A stretch of 64,000 bases of DNA from Polynucleobacter sp. AP-Sving-400A-A2 (GCF_018688155.1 NZ_CP061312.1:1612001-1676000), one strand, 5' to 3'. Shown: positions 42,721 to 50,628, counted from the stretch's first letter. Translations and numbers: made by a program. Notes: a model not told the origin generated them from the letters alone.

Positions 42721-43004
42721 GTTACTTTAAGTAACACTCAAAAGACAAAACCCCCACCATTTCTGATGAGGGTTTGCTTTTCTGGTGGGCCCACCAGGAC
42801 TTGAACCTGGGACCAAAGGATTATGAGAGCAGACATCCAAAGAAAACCACTAGGATTTCAAGAGCTTACGTCGCCTAAATATCGGTGTGTGAGCTTTTGT
42901 GTGACTAGATTAATAAGATCACAACAAACACTATCTCGCTCTTTGGTTTCGAAAACCAAAGGAATTTTGGAGCAACTATCTAGCACTTCGTTGCTCCAAA
43001 ATGG
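42721..43004 (-). repeat. tRNA-Ile-derived repeat, copy R3 (left edge of island)
   Basis: From left: palindrome GTTACTTTAAGTAAC (42721-42735), a terminator-like stem-loop (42747-42778), the 3' half of tRNA-Ile(CAU) (42783-42827), then about 175 bp shared with R2, ending in a perfect 12-bp stem (42965-42976 and 42990-43001). The AbiEii stop is 10 bases beyond. The order palindrome-terminator-tRNA half is the same as at the intact tRNA (44648-44753), so the two edges of the island are direct repeats. Confidence 0.85.
42783..42827 (-). pseudogene. 3' half of an intronless tRNA-Ile(CAU)
   Basis: On the minus strand this runs CTCATAATCC, the anticodon 3' arm, variable loop, T-arm with GGTTCAAGTCC, acceptor strand TGGGCCC and encoded CCA: tRNA positions 32 to 76, matching the intact gene at 44714-44753 base for base. 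It has no 5' half next to it; the matching 5' half is at 45197-45235. Anticodon loop and 3' arm are contiguous, so the parent gene had no intron. Confidence 0.9.
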
Positions 43005-43010
43005 ATTTAC

Positions 43011-43952
43011 CTACAAAGCCTTTAGATGCTGACTTATCCGATTTAATAGATCAGGAAAATTTGGCTGGCCTTTGTAATATAGGCTAGCTACTTTTTGATA
43101 TTCTGATTCAAACAACTTTCGGTCTTCCGAATCACTCAGAAGAAAAGCTGGGTTTTGAGAAATGATTAAGTTATCGGACTTGGGAAAACGCTCTACCTTC
43201 CTAGTCTGATACCTATCAGTCTTAATAAATTCCAACACTGATGGGTAATCCAATAAACAATATACGTCGTAGTAATGCCTTAGGAAGTTCTTAGGAAATC
43301 CTTTGCCATCTTTGTATTGGCGATACTTCGTAGAGATTGTTTGCAGTTTTTCCACAAAAGTATATTCAGGCAAGTAACACAAGACATTTTTGGCTCTATT
43401 ATCATCAATGTCTTTGATGTACTTAATTGCATAATCGTATGCCCATGATGAAATATCTACCGGCTGATTGGGTGCCGTATCGTCAAAGCCTAACACTAAT
43501 AAAACACCATGCTTTAAACCACCCAACGATGGCATTATTGATTGGTAATTTAAGCGGACCCCACCACTGCGCATTTTTTCTGAGTCATCAAATGCATGAT
43601 CTCGCACAACATCTTGTATACCAAGAATCTTCATCTTACTGGCAACCCAGTCGTAAAAGTCAGATCGAGATTTTATGTGCGCTTCTTTATCTTGATTTTT
43701 GCCAGTCTTAACATCCATGCCTACTGGCGGCTCAATGCGGATATCAATATCTTCGGAAAAGCGATGGATTAATCCAAACCCCTTGGATAATGAAGTTCCA
43801 CCCTTCAATTCAAATGTAAATCCTTGTTGCTGCAATCCCCAAAGGCAATGCATGATCCAATAATCCTTTTCAACCAATGTGGGATCAATACCCATATTAT
43901 CTGATTCAGTAGCAATCAGATCTTTGAAATCCTTATGTTCATGCAAAAGCAC
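43011..43952 (-). CDS. AbiEii/AbiGii-type toxin (type IV TA system)
   Basis: 313-residue nucleotidyltransferase-like toxin of the AbiEii family. FELKGGTSLSKGFGLIHRFS followed by EDIDIRIE is the active-site pattern (GG-T/S and D-x-D) of this fold. AbiEii proteins transfer nucleotides to cellular targets such as tRNA and stop growth during phage infection, neutralised by the AbiEi repressor rather than by direct binding. GTG at 43952 overlaps the AbiEi stop by one base (TAGTG). A stem-loop follows within 10 bases of the stop. A decayed paralogue fragment lies at 31256-31366. Confidence 0.88.
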   Translation of the reverse strand: MLLHEHKDFKDLIATESDNMGIDPTLVEKDYWIMHCLWGLQQQGFTFELKGGTSLSKGFGLIHRFSEDIDIRIEPPVGMDVKTGKNQDKEAHIKSRSDFYDWVASKMKILGIQDVVRDHAFDDSEKMRSGGVRLNYQSIMPSLGGLKHGVLLVLGFDDTAPNQPVDISSWAYDYAIKYIKDIDDNRAKNVLCYLPEYTFVEKLQTISTKYRQYKDGKGFPKNFLRHYYDVYCLLDYPSVLEFIKTDRYQTRKVERFPKSDNLIISQNPAFLLSDSEDRKLFESEYQKVASLYYKGQPNFPDLLNRISQHLKAL

Positions 43953-44596
43953 TAAGTACTCGCTCTCTGCGTATCACGCAACCAAGATGAAACCCGCTTC
44001 TTCGTTCTCCCTGCCCCATAAGCACTAACTGTTTTTTGCAATTTAGCAGTTTCAAACTTATTTAACTGCTTCTCTGCCTTAGCCAATACATCATCTTTAT
44101 TCTCGGCAAGCGAATCTAGGTTATTCAATAGATCCACCAATAAGAATTCTTTATCCAGCTTTTTTGGAAAGCGCGGTTTTACCCGAAATTCAAAACTTCT
44201 ATTACCCAATTTAAAGACGCCATGGCGTTTATGGTTGTACACCACAGTTTTGTTATAGAGCTGGGTTGTTCCTAGACCCAAGGAGTTGTAGCTATTAGGT
44301 GAAAGTAACAAAAAGTTCTCGTCTTTTAAAAAAGCTTCTACTAGCTCATCGTCTTTCGGAGGCACCCTGCCAAAAGTGGAGGACTTAGGTACGTAATACA
44401 GCCCTTGCGCCAGCTTTTCTAAATCACCCGCATCAACCAATTGTTTTAAATGACGGTCAACCGCATTGGAGTCTCCTAAAAGATCCTCTCTTCTATAAAC
44501 ATGACCCTTCTTAAGACGCGAGAGAAGTCTCCCCAATGCGCTATTGCGTAATTCAGGCGAAGTATTTAAGGGAGGTTTTACAGGCTCTTTTTGCAT
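43952..44596 (-). CDS. AbiEi-type antitoxin/transcriptional repressor
   Basis: 214-residue DUF6088/AbiEi protein. The N-terminus has a winged helix (VYRREDLLGDSNAVDRHLKQ, then LVDAGDLEKLAQGLYYV), and the middle, LLLSPNSYNSLGLGTTQLYN then KTVVYN, is the AbiEi C-domain; RKxR-rich tail at the end. In AbiE systems this protein represses its own promoter and counteracts the toxin. First gene of the AbiE operon, 52 bp from the palindrome at 44648. Upstream sequence (44597-44647) would hold its operator. Confidence 0.85.
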   Translation of the reverse strand: MQKEPVKPPLNTSPELRNSALGRLLSRLKKGHVYRREDLLGDSNAVDRHLKQLVDAGDLEKLAQGLYYVPKSSTFGRVPPKDDELVEAFLKDENFLLLSPNSYNSLGLGTTQLYNKTVVYNHKRHGVFKLGNRSFEFRVKPRFPKKLDKEFLLVDLLNNLDSLAENKDDVLAKAEKQLNKFETAKLQKTVSAYGAGRTKKRVSSWLRDTQRAST

Positions 44597-44647
44597 GATT
44601 TTTTATTGAAATTTCATGCATATTAGCATAGGTACATGATCTTAACA

Positions 44648-44668
44648 AGCGTTACTTAAAGTAACGCT
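44648..44668. repeat. Palindrome between AbiEi and the tRNA terminator
   Basis: Perfect inverted repeat centred on an A, core GTTACTTAAAGTAAC with AGC and GCT outside. The same core is at 10973, 32851 and (with TTTAA centre) 42721, always at the edge of a tRNA-derived repeat. It could be an operator of the AbiE operon or a recombination/processing signal. Confidence 0.7.
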
Positions 44669-44677
44669 CAAAAAGAC

Positions 44678-44706
44678 AAAACCCCAGCTATCTCTAACTG
44701 GGGTTT
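44678..44706 (-). terminator. Rho-independent terminator of the tRNA-Ile gene
   Basis: On the minus strand AAACCCCAG, a short loop, CTGGGGTTTT, placed 8 bases after the CCA end of the tRNA. Strong stem plus T run. The equivalents at 42747-42778 and 10843-10876 differ in loop and stem. Confidence 0.8.
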
Positions 44707-44713
44707 GCTTTTC

Positions 44714-45002
44714 TGGTGGGCCCACCAGGACTTGAACCTGGGACCAAAGGATTCCGGTTTGTGTAATTTTCATTACTCCCTGGACTATGCCTTCATCATA
44801 TCGATTGCTCGACTTAGATGGGTGCCGTCTAGTCTCTACACGTTCAAAGTATTTCTACTAAGCTTCGCTCGGCGTTAGCTTGTGCAGCTTTTGGCTACAT
44901 TTAGCTTTCTCCGAATTTGACACCATCCCTTATGCAGTTTCCACGCATAAGGCACAACTTTCGCTATGAGTCCTCTGCTCTAACCAACTGAGCTATGGGC
45001 CC
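44714..45002 (-). tRNA. tRNA-Ile(CAU) interrupted by a group I intron
   Basis: Exon 1 is 45002-44966 (GGGCCCATAGCTCAG..., ending in anticodon CAU); exon 2 is 44753-44714 (AATCCTTTGG..., ending in encoded CCA). Joined, they give a 77-nt cloverleaf: 7-bp acceptor GGGCCCA/TGGGCCC, anticodon stem GAGGA/TCCTT with one G-U, loop CTCATAA, T-arm GGTTCAAGTCC. The base pattern is that of the tRNA-Ile that reads AUA after C34 is changed to lysidine, as in the Azoarcus gene, rather than tRNA-Met. The intron is 212 nt. It is probably the only source of this tRNA nearby; the other copies are halves. Confidence 0.93.
44754..44965 (-). ncRNA. Self-splicing group I intron (Azoarcus tRNA-Ile type)
   Basis: 212-nt intron in the anticodon loop directly after CAU. 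P1 forms from CAU|AGC, a GAAA loop and GTTGTG, giving the U-G pair at the 5' splice site with internal guide GUG. P2 is CCTTATGC/GCATAAGG. The core shows TCAAATTCGG, GTGTAGAGACTAGACGGCAC (P7/P3 region), GAAGGCATAGTCC (P7) and P9 GTAAT-GAAA-ATTAC; it ends in G. These features and the position are those of the 205-nt subgroup IC3 Azoarcus ribozyme. No homing endonuclease is encoded, so it must splice itself out for the tRNA to work. Confidence 0.93.
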
Positions 45003-45017
45003 TAAAACTTTACGTTT

Positions 45018-45118
45018 ACTACACACCTTACTGCTGATGTTTTTTACTTCAAAACCACACTAAAACCGCATTTACTACACACCTCGGTTTTTGCTCCGGT
45101 GTGTAAGCGGTGTGTAGT
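45018..45118. repeat. ACTACACACC arms in the island spacer
   Basis: ACTACACACC occurs directly at 45018-45027 and 45074-45083 and inverted (GGTGTGTAGT) at 45109-45118; the latter two form a hairpin reinforced by CGG/CCG and a GGTGTGTA at 45098. Repeats of this size beside a crossover core resemble the arm-type binding sites of tyrosine integrases, though a hairpin-only role is possible. They lie between the intact tRNA and the displaced 5' half. Confidence 0.5.
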
Positions 45119-45196
45119 GAATATATACCGCCTAATTCACCACTAACCTCTTGAATCTATTGAGGTCTTTGTTACAAGACCCCTAGGGCTTCTTTC

Positions 45197-45235
45197 TTAT
45201 GAGTCCTCTGCTCTAACCAACTGAGCTATAGGCCC
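45197..45235 (-). pseudogene. 5' half of an intronless tRNA-Ile(CAU)
   Basis: GGGCCTATAGCTCAG through CTCATAA is tRNA positions 1-38, differing from the intact gene by one base in the acceptor (T for C at position 6). What follows on the minus strand (GAAAGAAGCC...) is not tRNA. The preceding AGTTTTA also precedes the intact gene. It can only be a displaced half, whose partner is at 42783-42827. Confidence 0.88.
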
Positions 45236-45308
45236 TAAAACTGCGCCCTATTTATTACAACTAATAGGGTTATTACACTTAGCAATGCTAGTTAAGTAAG
45301 ATTCTTTT

Positions 45309-45416
45309 ATGAAAAATAAAATTTCGCTTAAAGAGCGTTTTCTCAAACTAAAAAAATTCCGAGGACGTCTTCCTAAAAACTTCCGATTCAACCGTGACGA
45401 ACTTCACAGGATGTAG
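45309..45416 (+). CDS. Possible 35-residue basic microprotein
   Basis: ATG at 45309 opens MKNKISLKERFLKLKKFRGR, then LPKNFRFNRDELHRM and a stop. Very basic with aromatic residues, the sort of composition seen in small DNA- or RNA-binding peptides. No clear ribosome site, and no family recognised. It lies just outside the island between the displaced 5' tRNA half and rpoD, so it could be part of the old flank. Confidence 0.35.
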   Translation: MKNKISLKERFLKLKKFRGRLPKNFRFNRDELHRM

Positions 45417-45453
45417 GTAGACTTAAGGCTTGCATCACTTAAAAAATTCTTTA

Positions 45454-47979
45454 TCAATCCTCTTCGAGGAAGGTCTTGAGTTTGTCGCTACGGCTTGGAT
45501 GACGCATCTTTCTCAAGGCCTTGGCTTCAATCTGACGAATACGCTCACGAGTCACGTCAAACTGCTTACCCACTTCTTCGAGGGTATGGTCTGTGCTCAT
45601 CTCAACACCAAAGCGCATACGCAATACTTTTGCTTCGCGTGGTGTTAATGAATCCAAGACATCCTTCACTACATCGCGCATCGATTCATGCAAGGCTGCT
45701 TCAGCTGGAGCCAAGGTATTGCTATCCTCAATGAAATCACCCAGGTTTGAGTCCGCATCGTCACCAATTGGTGTCTCCATGGAGATTGGCTCTTTAGCAA
45801 TCTTCATAATCTTGCGAATCTTATCCTCAGGAATTTCCATTTTGAGAGCCAAGGTTGCAGCATCTGGCTCATGTCCAGTCTCTTGCAAGATTTGACGGCT
45901 AATACGGTTCATCTTATTGATCGTCTCAATCATATGGACTGGGATACGGATCGTACGTGCTTGGTCAGCAATAGAACGGGTAATCGCCTGACGAATCCAC
46001 CAGGTTGCATAGGTAGAGAACTTATAACCACGACGGTATTCAAACTTATCTACCGCCTTCATCAAACCGATATTACCTTCCTGAATCAAGTCCAAGAACT
46101 GCAAACCGCGGTTGGTGTATTTCTTAGCAATCGAGATTACCAAGCGTAAGTTGGCGACAGTCATCTCACGTTTAGCTTCACGCGCACGCTTCTCACCAGC
46201 AGTCATCTGCTTGTTTACTTCTTTTAATTCTGGAAGTGGTAATACAACCCGCGTCTGAATATCGATTAACTTCTGCTGCAATTCCTGAATCGCTGGAACG
46301 TTACGCTGTAGCAATGCTGTGTACGGCTTGTTTTCTTTGAGTAGCTTGTTTACCCACTCTAGATTCATCGACATTTTTGGGAAGTCTTTTAATACTTCGC
46401 CACGATTAACGCCTACCTTGTCTACCAACAAGCTCACAATGCCCCGCTCGAGCTTCCAAACTTGATCCACTTGTGAGCGCATGGTGTCACATAACTTCTC
46501 GACACTCTTTGCAGTCAAGCGGAAACCAAGTAACTCACCACGAATAGCTTCTTGCGCCTTGATATAAGCCGGGCAGTTATAACCCTCCTTATCAAAAGCA
46601 CGACGCATCTTGTCAGACTGGGTACGCACAATTGCAAACTTCTCTAGAGAGATCTGCTTTAACTCCTCTAGTTGCTTAGCGTTTGCAGTAGCTGCGCCGC
46701 CGCCACCGCCACCTTCATCTTCAACGCCTTCTTCGTCACCCACTTCAGCATCTGGGTCAATCTCTGGCTCTTCCGGTCCAAGCTTAATATCTTCAGCGTT
46801 AGGATCAACTAATCCATCTACAAATTGATCAATCTCCATCTCGCCGCTAGCAATCTTGTCTACGTTAGCCAAGATCTCACCAATGGTGACAGGGCAAGCG
46901 GCCAAGGCCATCACCATATCTTTAAGACCTGCTTCAATCTTTTTCGCAATTACGATTTCGCCTTCGCGAGTCAGCAAATCCACAGTACCCATCTCGCGCA
47001 TATACATACGCACTGGATCAGTTGTACGACCAAACTCTGAGTCGACAGTAGCTAAAGCGGCTTCTGCCTCTTCTTCAGCCTCTTCTTCGGAAGTGGTTGC
47101 AGAAGCATTTTCATTAAGGAGGAGCGTCTCAGCATCTGGGGCCTGCTCATACACAGTAATGTTGATATCGTTTAAGAGGCTGATCAATGTTTCTAATGCA
47201 TCGGCATCTGACAACTCATCTGACATCACGTCATTCATCTCGCCGTGAGTTAAGTAACCCTTGGACTTACCCATCTTGATCAATGTCTTCAGACGAGTAC
47301 GACGTAATTCTTGCTGCTCTTCAGAGCCTAACTGTTGTGCTGCGAATTCTTTTAAGAGTGCCTTTTCTTTGGCCTTACGCTCACGCGCTTTTTGACGATC
47401 AGTCAGAACTGGCTCAGCACCTTCTGCAGGAGCATCCGCTTTGGGTTTACGACCTTTTTTTACCTCCTCAGTCTTAACAAGCTCAGTCCCAGGCTCAACT
47501 ACTTTTGCTTTTTTACCCTTAGCTTCTTTAGCTTCCGGAACTTCCTTAACCGCTTTAGCGGCCTTGGCTGGCTTTAACTCAAGCTTAGGAGCAACAGCTT
47601 TAACTTTCGCTACTGGCTTTGCTGCGGTCTTTGTTGGAGCTTTTGCTGCTTTAGCGGGGGCCTTCACTGGCTTAGCTGGTACTTTAGTTTTAGCTACTGG
47701 CTTAACTGGTTTAGCGGGCGTCTTTGCTTTAGCTGCTGGCTTGGCTGCTTTTACTGGTGCTTTAGCTTTAGCTACTGGTTTAGCAGGCGCTTTTCCTTTA
47801 GCAGCTGGCTTTGCTGGTGCTTTGGCTTTCGCTACTGGCTTGGCTGGTTTAGATGGTACTTTGGCTTTGGCCACTGGTTTAGCAGGCGCCTTGGCTTTGG
47901 CCACTGGCTTGGCTGCTGCTTTGGCTTTCGCTACTGGCTTGGCTGGTTTAGCTGCTGGTTTTTTCTTGGTATTAGGCAT
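45454..47979 (-). CDS. rpoD: Primary sigma factor RpoD with Ala/Lys/Pro-rich extension
   Basis: 841-residue housekeeping sigma factor. From about residue 205 it is ordinary sigma-70: region 1.1 ([20 protein letters not shown]), region 1.2 ([11 protein letters not shown]), region 2 ([35 protein letters not shown]), region 3, and region 4 ([20 protein letters not shown]). The first ~130 residues are a low-complexity run of PAKPVAKAK units, like a histone H1 tail, followed by a charged linker. Such an extension is absent from E. coli RpoD (613 residues). Last gene of the rpsU-yqeY-dnaG-rpoD operon. Confidence 0.95.
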   Translation of the reverse strand: MPNTKKKPAAKPAKPVAKAKAAAKPVAKAKAPAKPVAKAKVPSKPAKPVAKAKAPAKPAAKGKAPAKPVAKAKAPVKAAKPAAKAKTPAKPVKPVAKTKVPAKPVKAPAKAAKAPTKTAAKPVAKVKAVAPKLELKPAKAAKAVKEVPEAKEAKGKKAKVVEPGTELVKTEEVKKGRKPKADAPAEGAEPVLTDRQKARERKAKEKALLKEFAAQQLGSEEQQELRRTRLKTLIKMGKSKGYLTHGEMNDVMSDELSDADALETLISLLNDINITVYEQAPDAETLLLNENASATTSEEEAEEEAEAALATVDSEFGRTTDPVRMYMREMGTVDLLTREGEIVIAKKIEAGLKDMVMALAACPVTIGEILANVDKIASGEMEIDQFVDGLVDPNAEDIKLGPEEPEIDPDAEVGDEEGVEDEGGGGGGAATANAKQLEELKQISLEKFAIVRTQSDKMRRAFDKEGYNCPAYIKAQEAIRGELLGFRLTAKSVEKLCDTMRSQVDQVWKLERGIVSLLVDKVGVNRGEVLKDFPKMSMNLEWVNKLLKENKPYTALLQRNVPAIQELQQKLIDIQTRVVLPLPELKEVNKQMTAGEKRAREAKREMTVANLRLVISIAKKYTNRGLQFLDLIQEGNIGLMKAVDKFEYRRGYKFSTYATWWIRQAITRSIADQARTIRIPVHMIETINKMNRISRQILQETGHEPDAATLALKMEIPEDKIRKIMKIAKEPISMETPIGDDADSNLGDFIEDSNTLAPAEAALHESMRDVVKDVLDSLTPREAKVLRMRFGVEMSTDHTLEEVGKQFDVTRERIRQIEAKALRKMRHPSRSDKLKTFLEED

Positions 47980-48202
47980 TTATTAGCACTTACTCACGTT
48001 ACTGATGATTGTTCTCGACTGCTTAGGCGCAGCCACTAGTCCACTTGCCCCAAATTTCTTCAAAATAAAGCGCAAGTGGCTGAATTAAATCGTTTTTTTT
48101 CTGGGAATAGAGGATTATAGTCGATTGTGACTTTTTTACCCCCATCCATACTCAAAATACGGGGTAAATTTCGGGTTTTTCTGGGCTTAAATCAGAAAAT
48201 TC

Positions 48203-50152
48203 CTAGGAGAATTTCAGTCTTTCGCCCAGTTCGCGATATCGAGCTCGATCTTGCTCTGTAGCAATGCTGCCAGCAATCTTTTGAGCAATTTCTGTCATTT
48301 CTGTTTTCAGGTGGGTAAGCTCCAGCTTTTTAAAGGCGCCATCTAAATCTGCCATCGCTCCTTCAATCTCTAAATCGGAGCCCATGACCCGCTTTCTTAA
48401 CACCTCATAGAGCGGAGCCAACTCGCTGCGAGATAGCTGCTCTTGGAATAAAGCAAATGCGCCGGCACCTACTGCTGGTGGCTTACCGTTTTCACCGGGA
48501 ATCAATTCAACCTGATCACATTGAGTCAATAAATCCTTCATGAGCTCCAATGCTTTTTCTGAGCGCAGCGCGGAAGCCTGTAAAGCAAGCGTCCTCTTAT
48601 TAGCATCCAAAGCTTTTCCTAAATGGGGAAACTGAATCAAGACTCGCAACATCTGCTCCGCCAAATCTGTAGGAGCTTGCGGAGGTGGAATGTTGAGTAC
48701 AGGCGCTCTTTTCGCTGAACCCTTAGAGGCCTGCCAAGGCGCGCCCTGGGTCCGGTTACCGCTATTAGCTTGCACAAAATTAGGTGCGCGTTGATTTGTT
48801 ATTGCATAAGAACCCTGCTGCACTGGTGCAGGCACTATCGTCAATCCACAAAAAGACTCTAACTCTGCAGGTGTTGAATTAGTGCGAATAGCCAGCTCAC
48901 GCAATATTTGCGTACGCAGAGCAATTGGCGGCATGGATAGCAACATTGGTTTTGCTGCATGATGTGTTTGCGCTCTTCCCTCAGGCGTTGTTAACTCGTG
49001 GTCTTGACTTGCAATCTTAAAGAAGAAGCTTGAGATCGACATCGCTTCTTTGATGACTTTTTCAAAGGCAGGTGCACCATAGGCTCGGACATAACTATCG
49101 GGGTCGTGTTCTGTAGGTAAAAACAAGAAGCGAATTTCTTTATCATCGGACATTAATGGGAGGCATGCTTCCAGCGCACGTTGCGCCGCACGCTGCCCAG
49201 CAGAGTCACCATCAAATGAAAACACGACTTTATCGGTTTGGCGCAACAACATGCGCACGTGGTTTGCAGTACAGGCCGTACCTAATGTAGCTACGGCATT
49301 AGGAAAACCTAATTGCGCGAGTGCTACAACATCCATATAACCCTCGCATACAAGAACATATTCTTGCGAGCGGATAGCCTGTCTAGCTTCGAACAGGCCG
49401 TACAAGGTATTACCTTTAGAGAACAATGGTGTCTCAGGAGAATTTAAATACTTGGGCTCACCTTGATCCAAGATGCGTCCACCAAAGCCAATGGTCTGCC
49501 CCTTAGAATTGCGAATCGGAAACATGATGCGATCACGAAAGCGATCGTAGCGTCTGGCAGTTTGGCTATTTTCGGTCTGCTCACTCTGGATGAGTAAGCC
49601 ACCCTCCAGCAAAGTCTTCGCTACTTCATCATTGGCATAAGTCCCAAAGATTGCCTCCAGGCCTTGCCAACCATCGGGCGCATAGCCCAAGGCATACCGT
49701 TTAGCGATCTCACCAGTAAGGCCACGCCCTTTGAGATATTCCACTGCACGCGGAGCAACTTTGAGTTGCTGACGATACCAATCGGCAGCTGCACTCATCA
49801 CTTCACTCAATGCCATGGTCTGCTGTTGGCGGGCAATATCATTTGCAGTGCGCTCTTCACGCGGCACATCCAATCCTGCGGAACGCGCCAAGTCTTCAAT
49901 AGCATCTACATAACCAAGACCAGAATATTCCATCAGAAAACTAATAGCAGAACCGTGCGCCCCACAACCAAAGCAGTGATAGAACTGCTTGGTAGGTGAT
50001 ACAGAAAATGAAGGGGATTTTTCTGAATGGAAGGGGCACAAACCTTGAAAGTTCGCACCCGCTTTTTTTAACTTCACGTGCTGCCCAACCACATCCACGA
50101 TGTCGACCCGATTTAGTAAATCGGCAATGAAGGATTGGGGTATGAGAGCCAT
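48203..50152 (-). CDS. dnaG: DNA primase DnaG
   Basis: 649-residue primase making RNA primers at the replication fork. GLCPFHSEKSPSF and FYHCFGCGAHGSAI form the N-terminal zinc-binding domain, RDRIMFPIRNSKGQTIGFGG starts the core, and VLVCEGYMDVVAL with FSFDGDSAGQRAA is the TOPRIM fold with its acidic residues. The C-terminal ~150 residues would bind DnaB helicase. It precedes rpoD by about 220 bp on the same strand, a spacer long enough for an internal promoter. Confidence 0.95.
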   Translation of the reverse strand: MALIPQSFIADLLNRVDIVDVVGQHVKLKKAGANFQGLCPFHSEKSPSFSVSPTKQFYHCFGCGAHGSAISFLMEYSGLGYVDAIEDLARSAGLDVPREERTANDIARQQQTMALSEVMSAAADWYRQQLKVAPRAVEYLKGRGLTGEIAKRYALGYAPDGWQGLEAIFGTYANDEVAKTLLEGGLLIQSEQTENSQTARRYDRFRDRIMFPIRNSKGQTIGFGGRILDQGEPKYLNSPETPLFSKGNTLYGLFEARQAIRSQEYVLVCEGYMDVVALAQLGFPNAVATLGTACTANHVRMLLRQTDKVVFSFDGDSAGQRAAQRALEACLPLMSDDKEIRFLFLPTEHDPDSYVRAYGAPAFEKVIKEAMSISSFFFKIASQDHELTTPEGRAQTHHAAKPMLLSMPPIALRTQILRELAIRTNSTPAELESFCGLTIVPAPVQQGSYAITNQRAPNFVQANSGNRTQGAPWQASKGSAKRAPVLNIPPPQAPTDLAEQMLRVLIQFPHLGKALDANKRTLALQASALRSEKALELMKDLLTQCDQVELIPGENGKPPAVGAGAFALFQEQLSRSELAPLYEVLRKRVMGSDLEIEGAMADLDGAFKKLELTHLKTEMTEIAQKIAGSIATEQDRARYRELGERLKFS

Positions 50153-50181
50153 CAGTATGGGATGAGGCTGAGCTTGTGAAC

Positions 50182-50628
50182 TTACTTAGCTAGTGCCGCT
50201 TTTACTAAACCAGAAACTTTACCCATATCAGCCTTACCAGCCAATTGACCTTTGAGAACGCCAATCACTTTACCCATATCTTGCGGACCAGCAGCACCAG
50301 TGGATGCCACTGCTGCAGCTACCGCTACCGCTACTTCTGCATCAGATAACTGTGCTGGCAAGTAGTCTTGCAGGATGACCATCTCGGCTGCCTCAATTGC
50401 AACTAAATCATCACGATTGGCTTTCTCAAATTGAGAAATCGAATCTTTGCGCTGCTTAATCATCTTCTCAATGGTAGCGATGACACTGGCATCATCCATC
50501 ACAATGCGATCATCCACTTCACGCTGTTTGATGGCTGCTAATAGAAGGCGAATCGTTCCAAGACGCGCCACTGCTTTTGCACGCATCGCGTTTTTCATAT
50601 CTTCAGTAATTTGATCTTTCAGACTCAT
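50182..50628 (-). CDS. GatB/YqeY domain protein
   Basis: 148-residue YqeY protein: a helical domain (SLKDQITEDMKNAMRAKAVA) joined to a GatB-like tail (QDMGKVIGVLKGQLAGKADM and GKVSGLVKAAL). Homologous to the tRNA-binding end of amidotransferase subunit GatB, but free-standing YqeY has no settled role; it is carried in many MMS operons between rpsU and dnaG. The rpsU terminator lies just upstream. It precedes dnaG by 29 bp. Confidence 0.9.
   Translation of the reverse strand: MSLKDQITEDMKNAMRAKAVARLGTIRLLLAAIKQREVDDRIVMDDASVIATIEKMIKQRKDSISQFEKANRDDLVAIEAAEMVILQDYLPAQLSDAEVAVAVAAAVASTGAAGPQDMGKVIGVLKGQLAGKADMGKVSGLVKAALAK

Larger units (their letters stand above)
42821..45203. mobile_element. 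2.4-kb island inserted in a tRNA-Ile anticodon loop
   Basis: The 7-bp core TTATGAG (plus strand; CTCATAA on the tRNA strand) lies at 42821-42827 and again at 45197-45203. Joining the outer tRNA halves across one core gives a complete cloverleaf for an intronless tRNA-Ile(CAU), with one U-G pair in the acceptor stem. The inserted 2376 bp carry an edge repeat, AbiEii and AbiEi, a palindrome, a terminator, a whole intron-bearing tRNA-Ile and a spacer with TACACACC arms. Crossover in the anticodon loop is a known habit of tyrosine integrases. No integrase or transposase is present, so it is a satellite, a cut-down element, or one mobilised in trans. Confidence 0.75.

Noticed and set aside
42823..43032. 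69-codon open frame (MRADIQRKPLGFQEL...) inside repeat R3
   Set aside because: It begins within the tRNA 3' half and runs through the hairpin region; the related 71-codon frame in R2 (32649-32864) differs at many amino-acid-changing positions. It has no ribosome site. Treated as part of the repeat.
45018..45118. CRISPR-like repeats
   Set aside because: Three 10-base words with unequal spacing, one inverted, no cas genes. Not an array.
42821..45203. Integrase or transposase within the AbiE island
   Set aside because: All frames over about 60 codons in the interval are AbiEi, AbiEii or shadows; no recombinase motif was found.
45197..45235. A second functional tRNA-Ile
   Set aside because: Only positions 1-38 are present and the following bases do not form an anticodon 3' arm, T-arm or acceptor.
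47441..47986. 181-codon plus-strand frame of Ala/Thr/Gly repeats
   Set aside because: It is the reverse strand of the PAKPVAKAK repeats of rpoD; low-complexity antisense frames stay open by composition.
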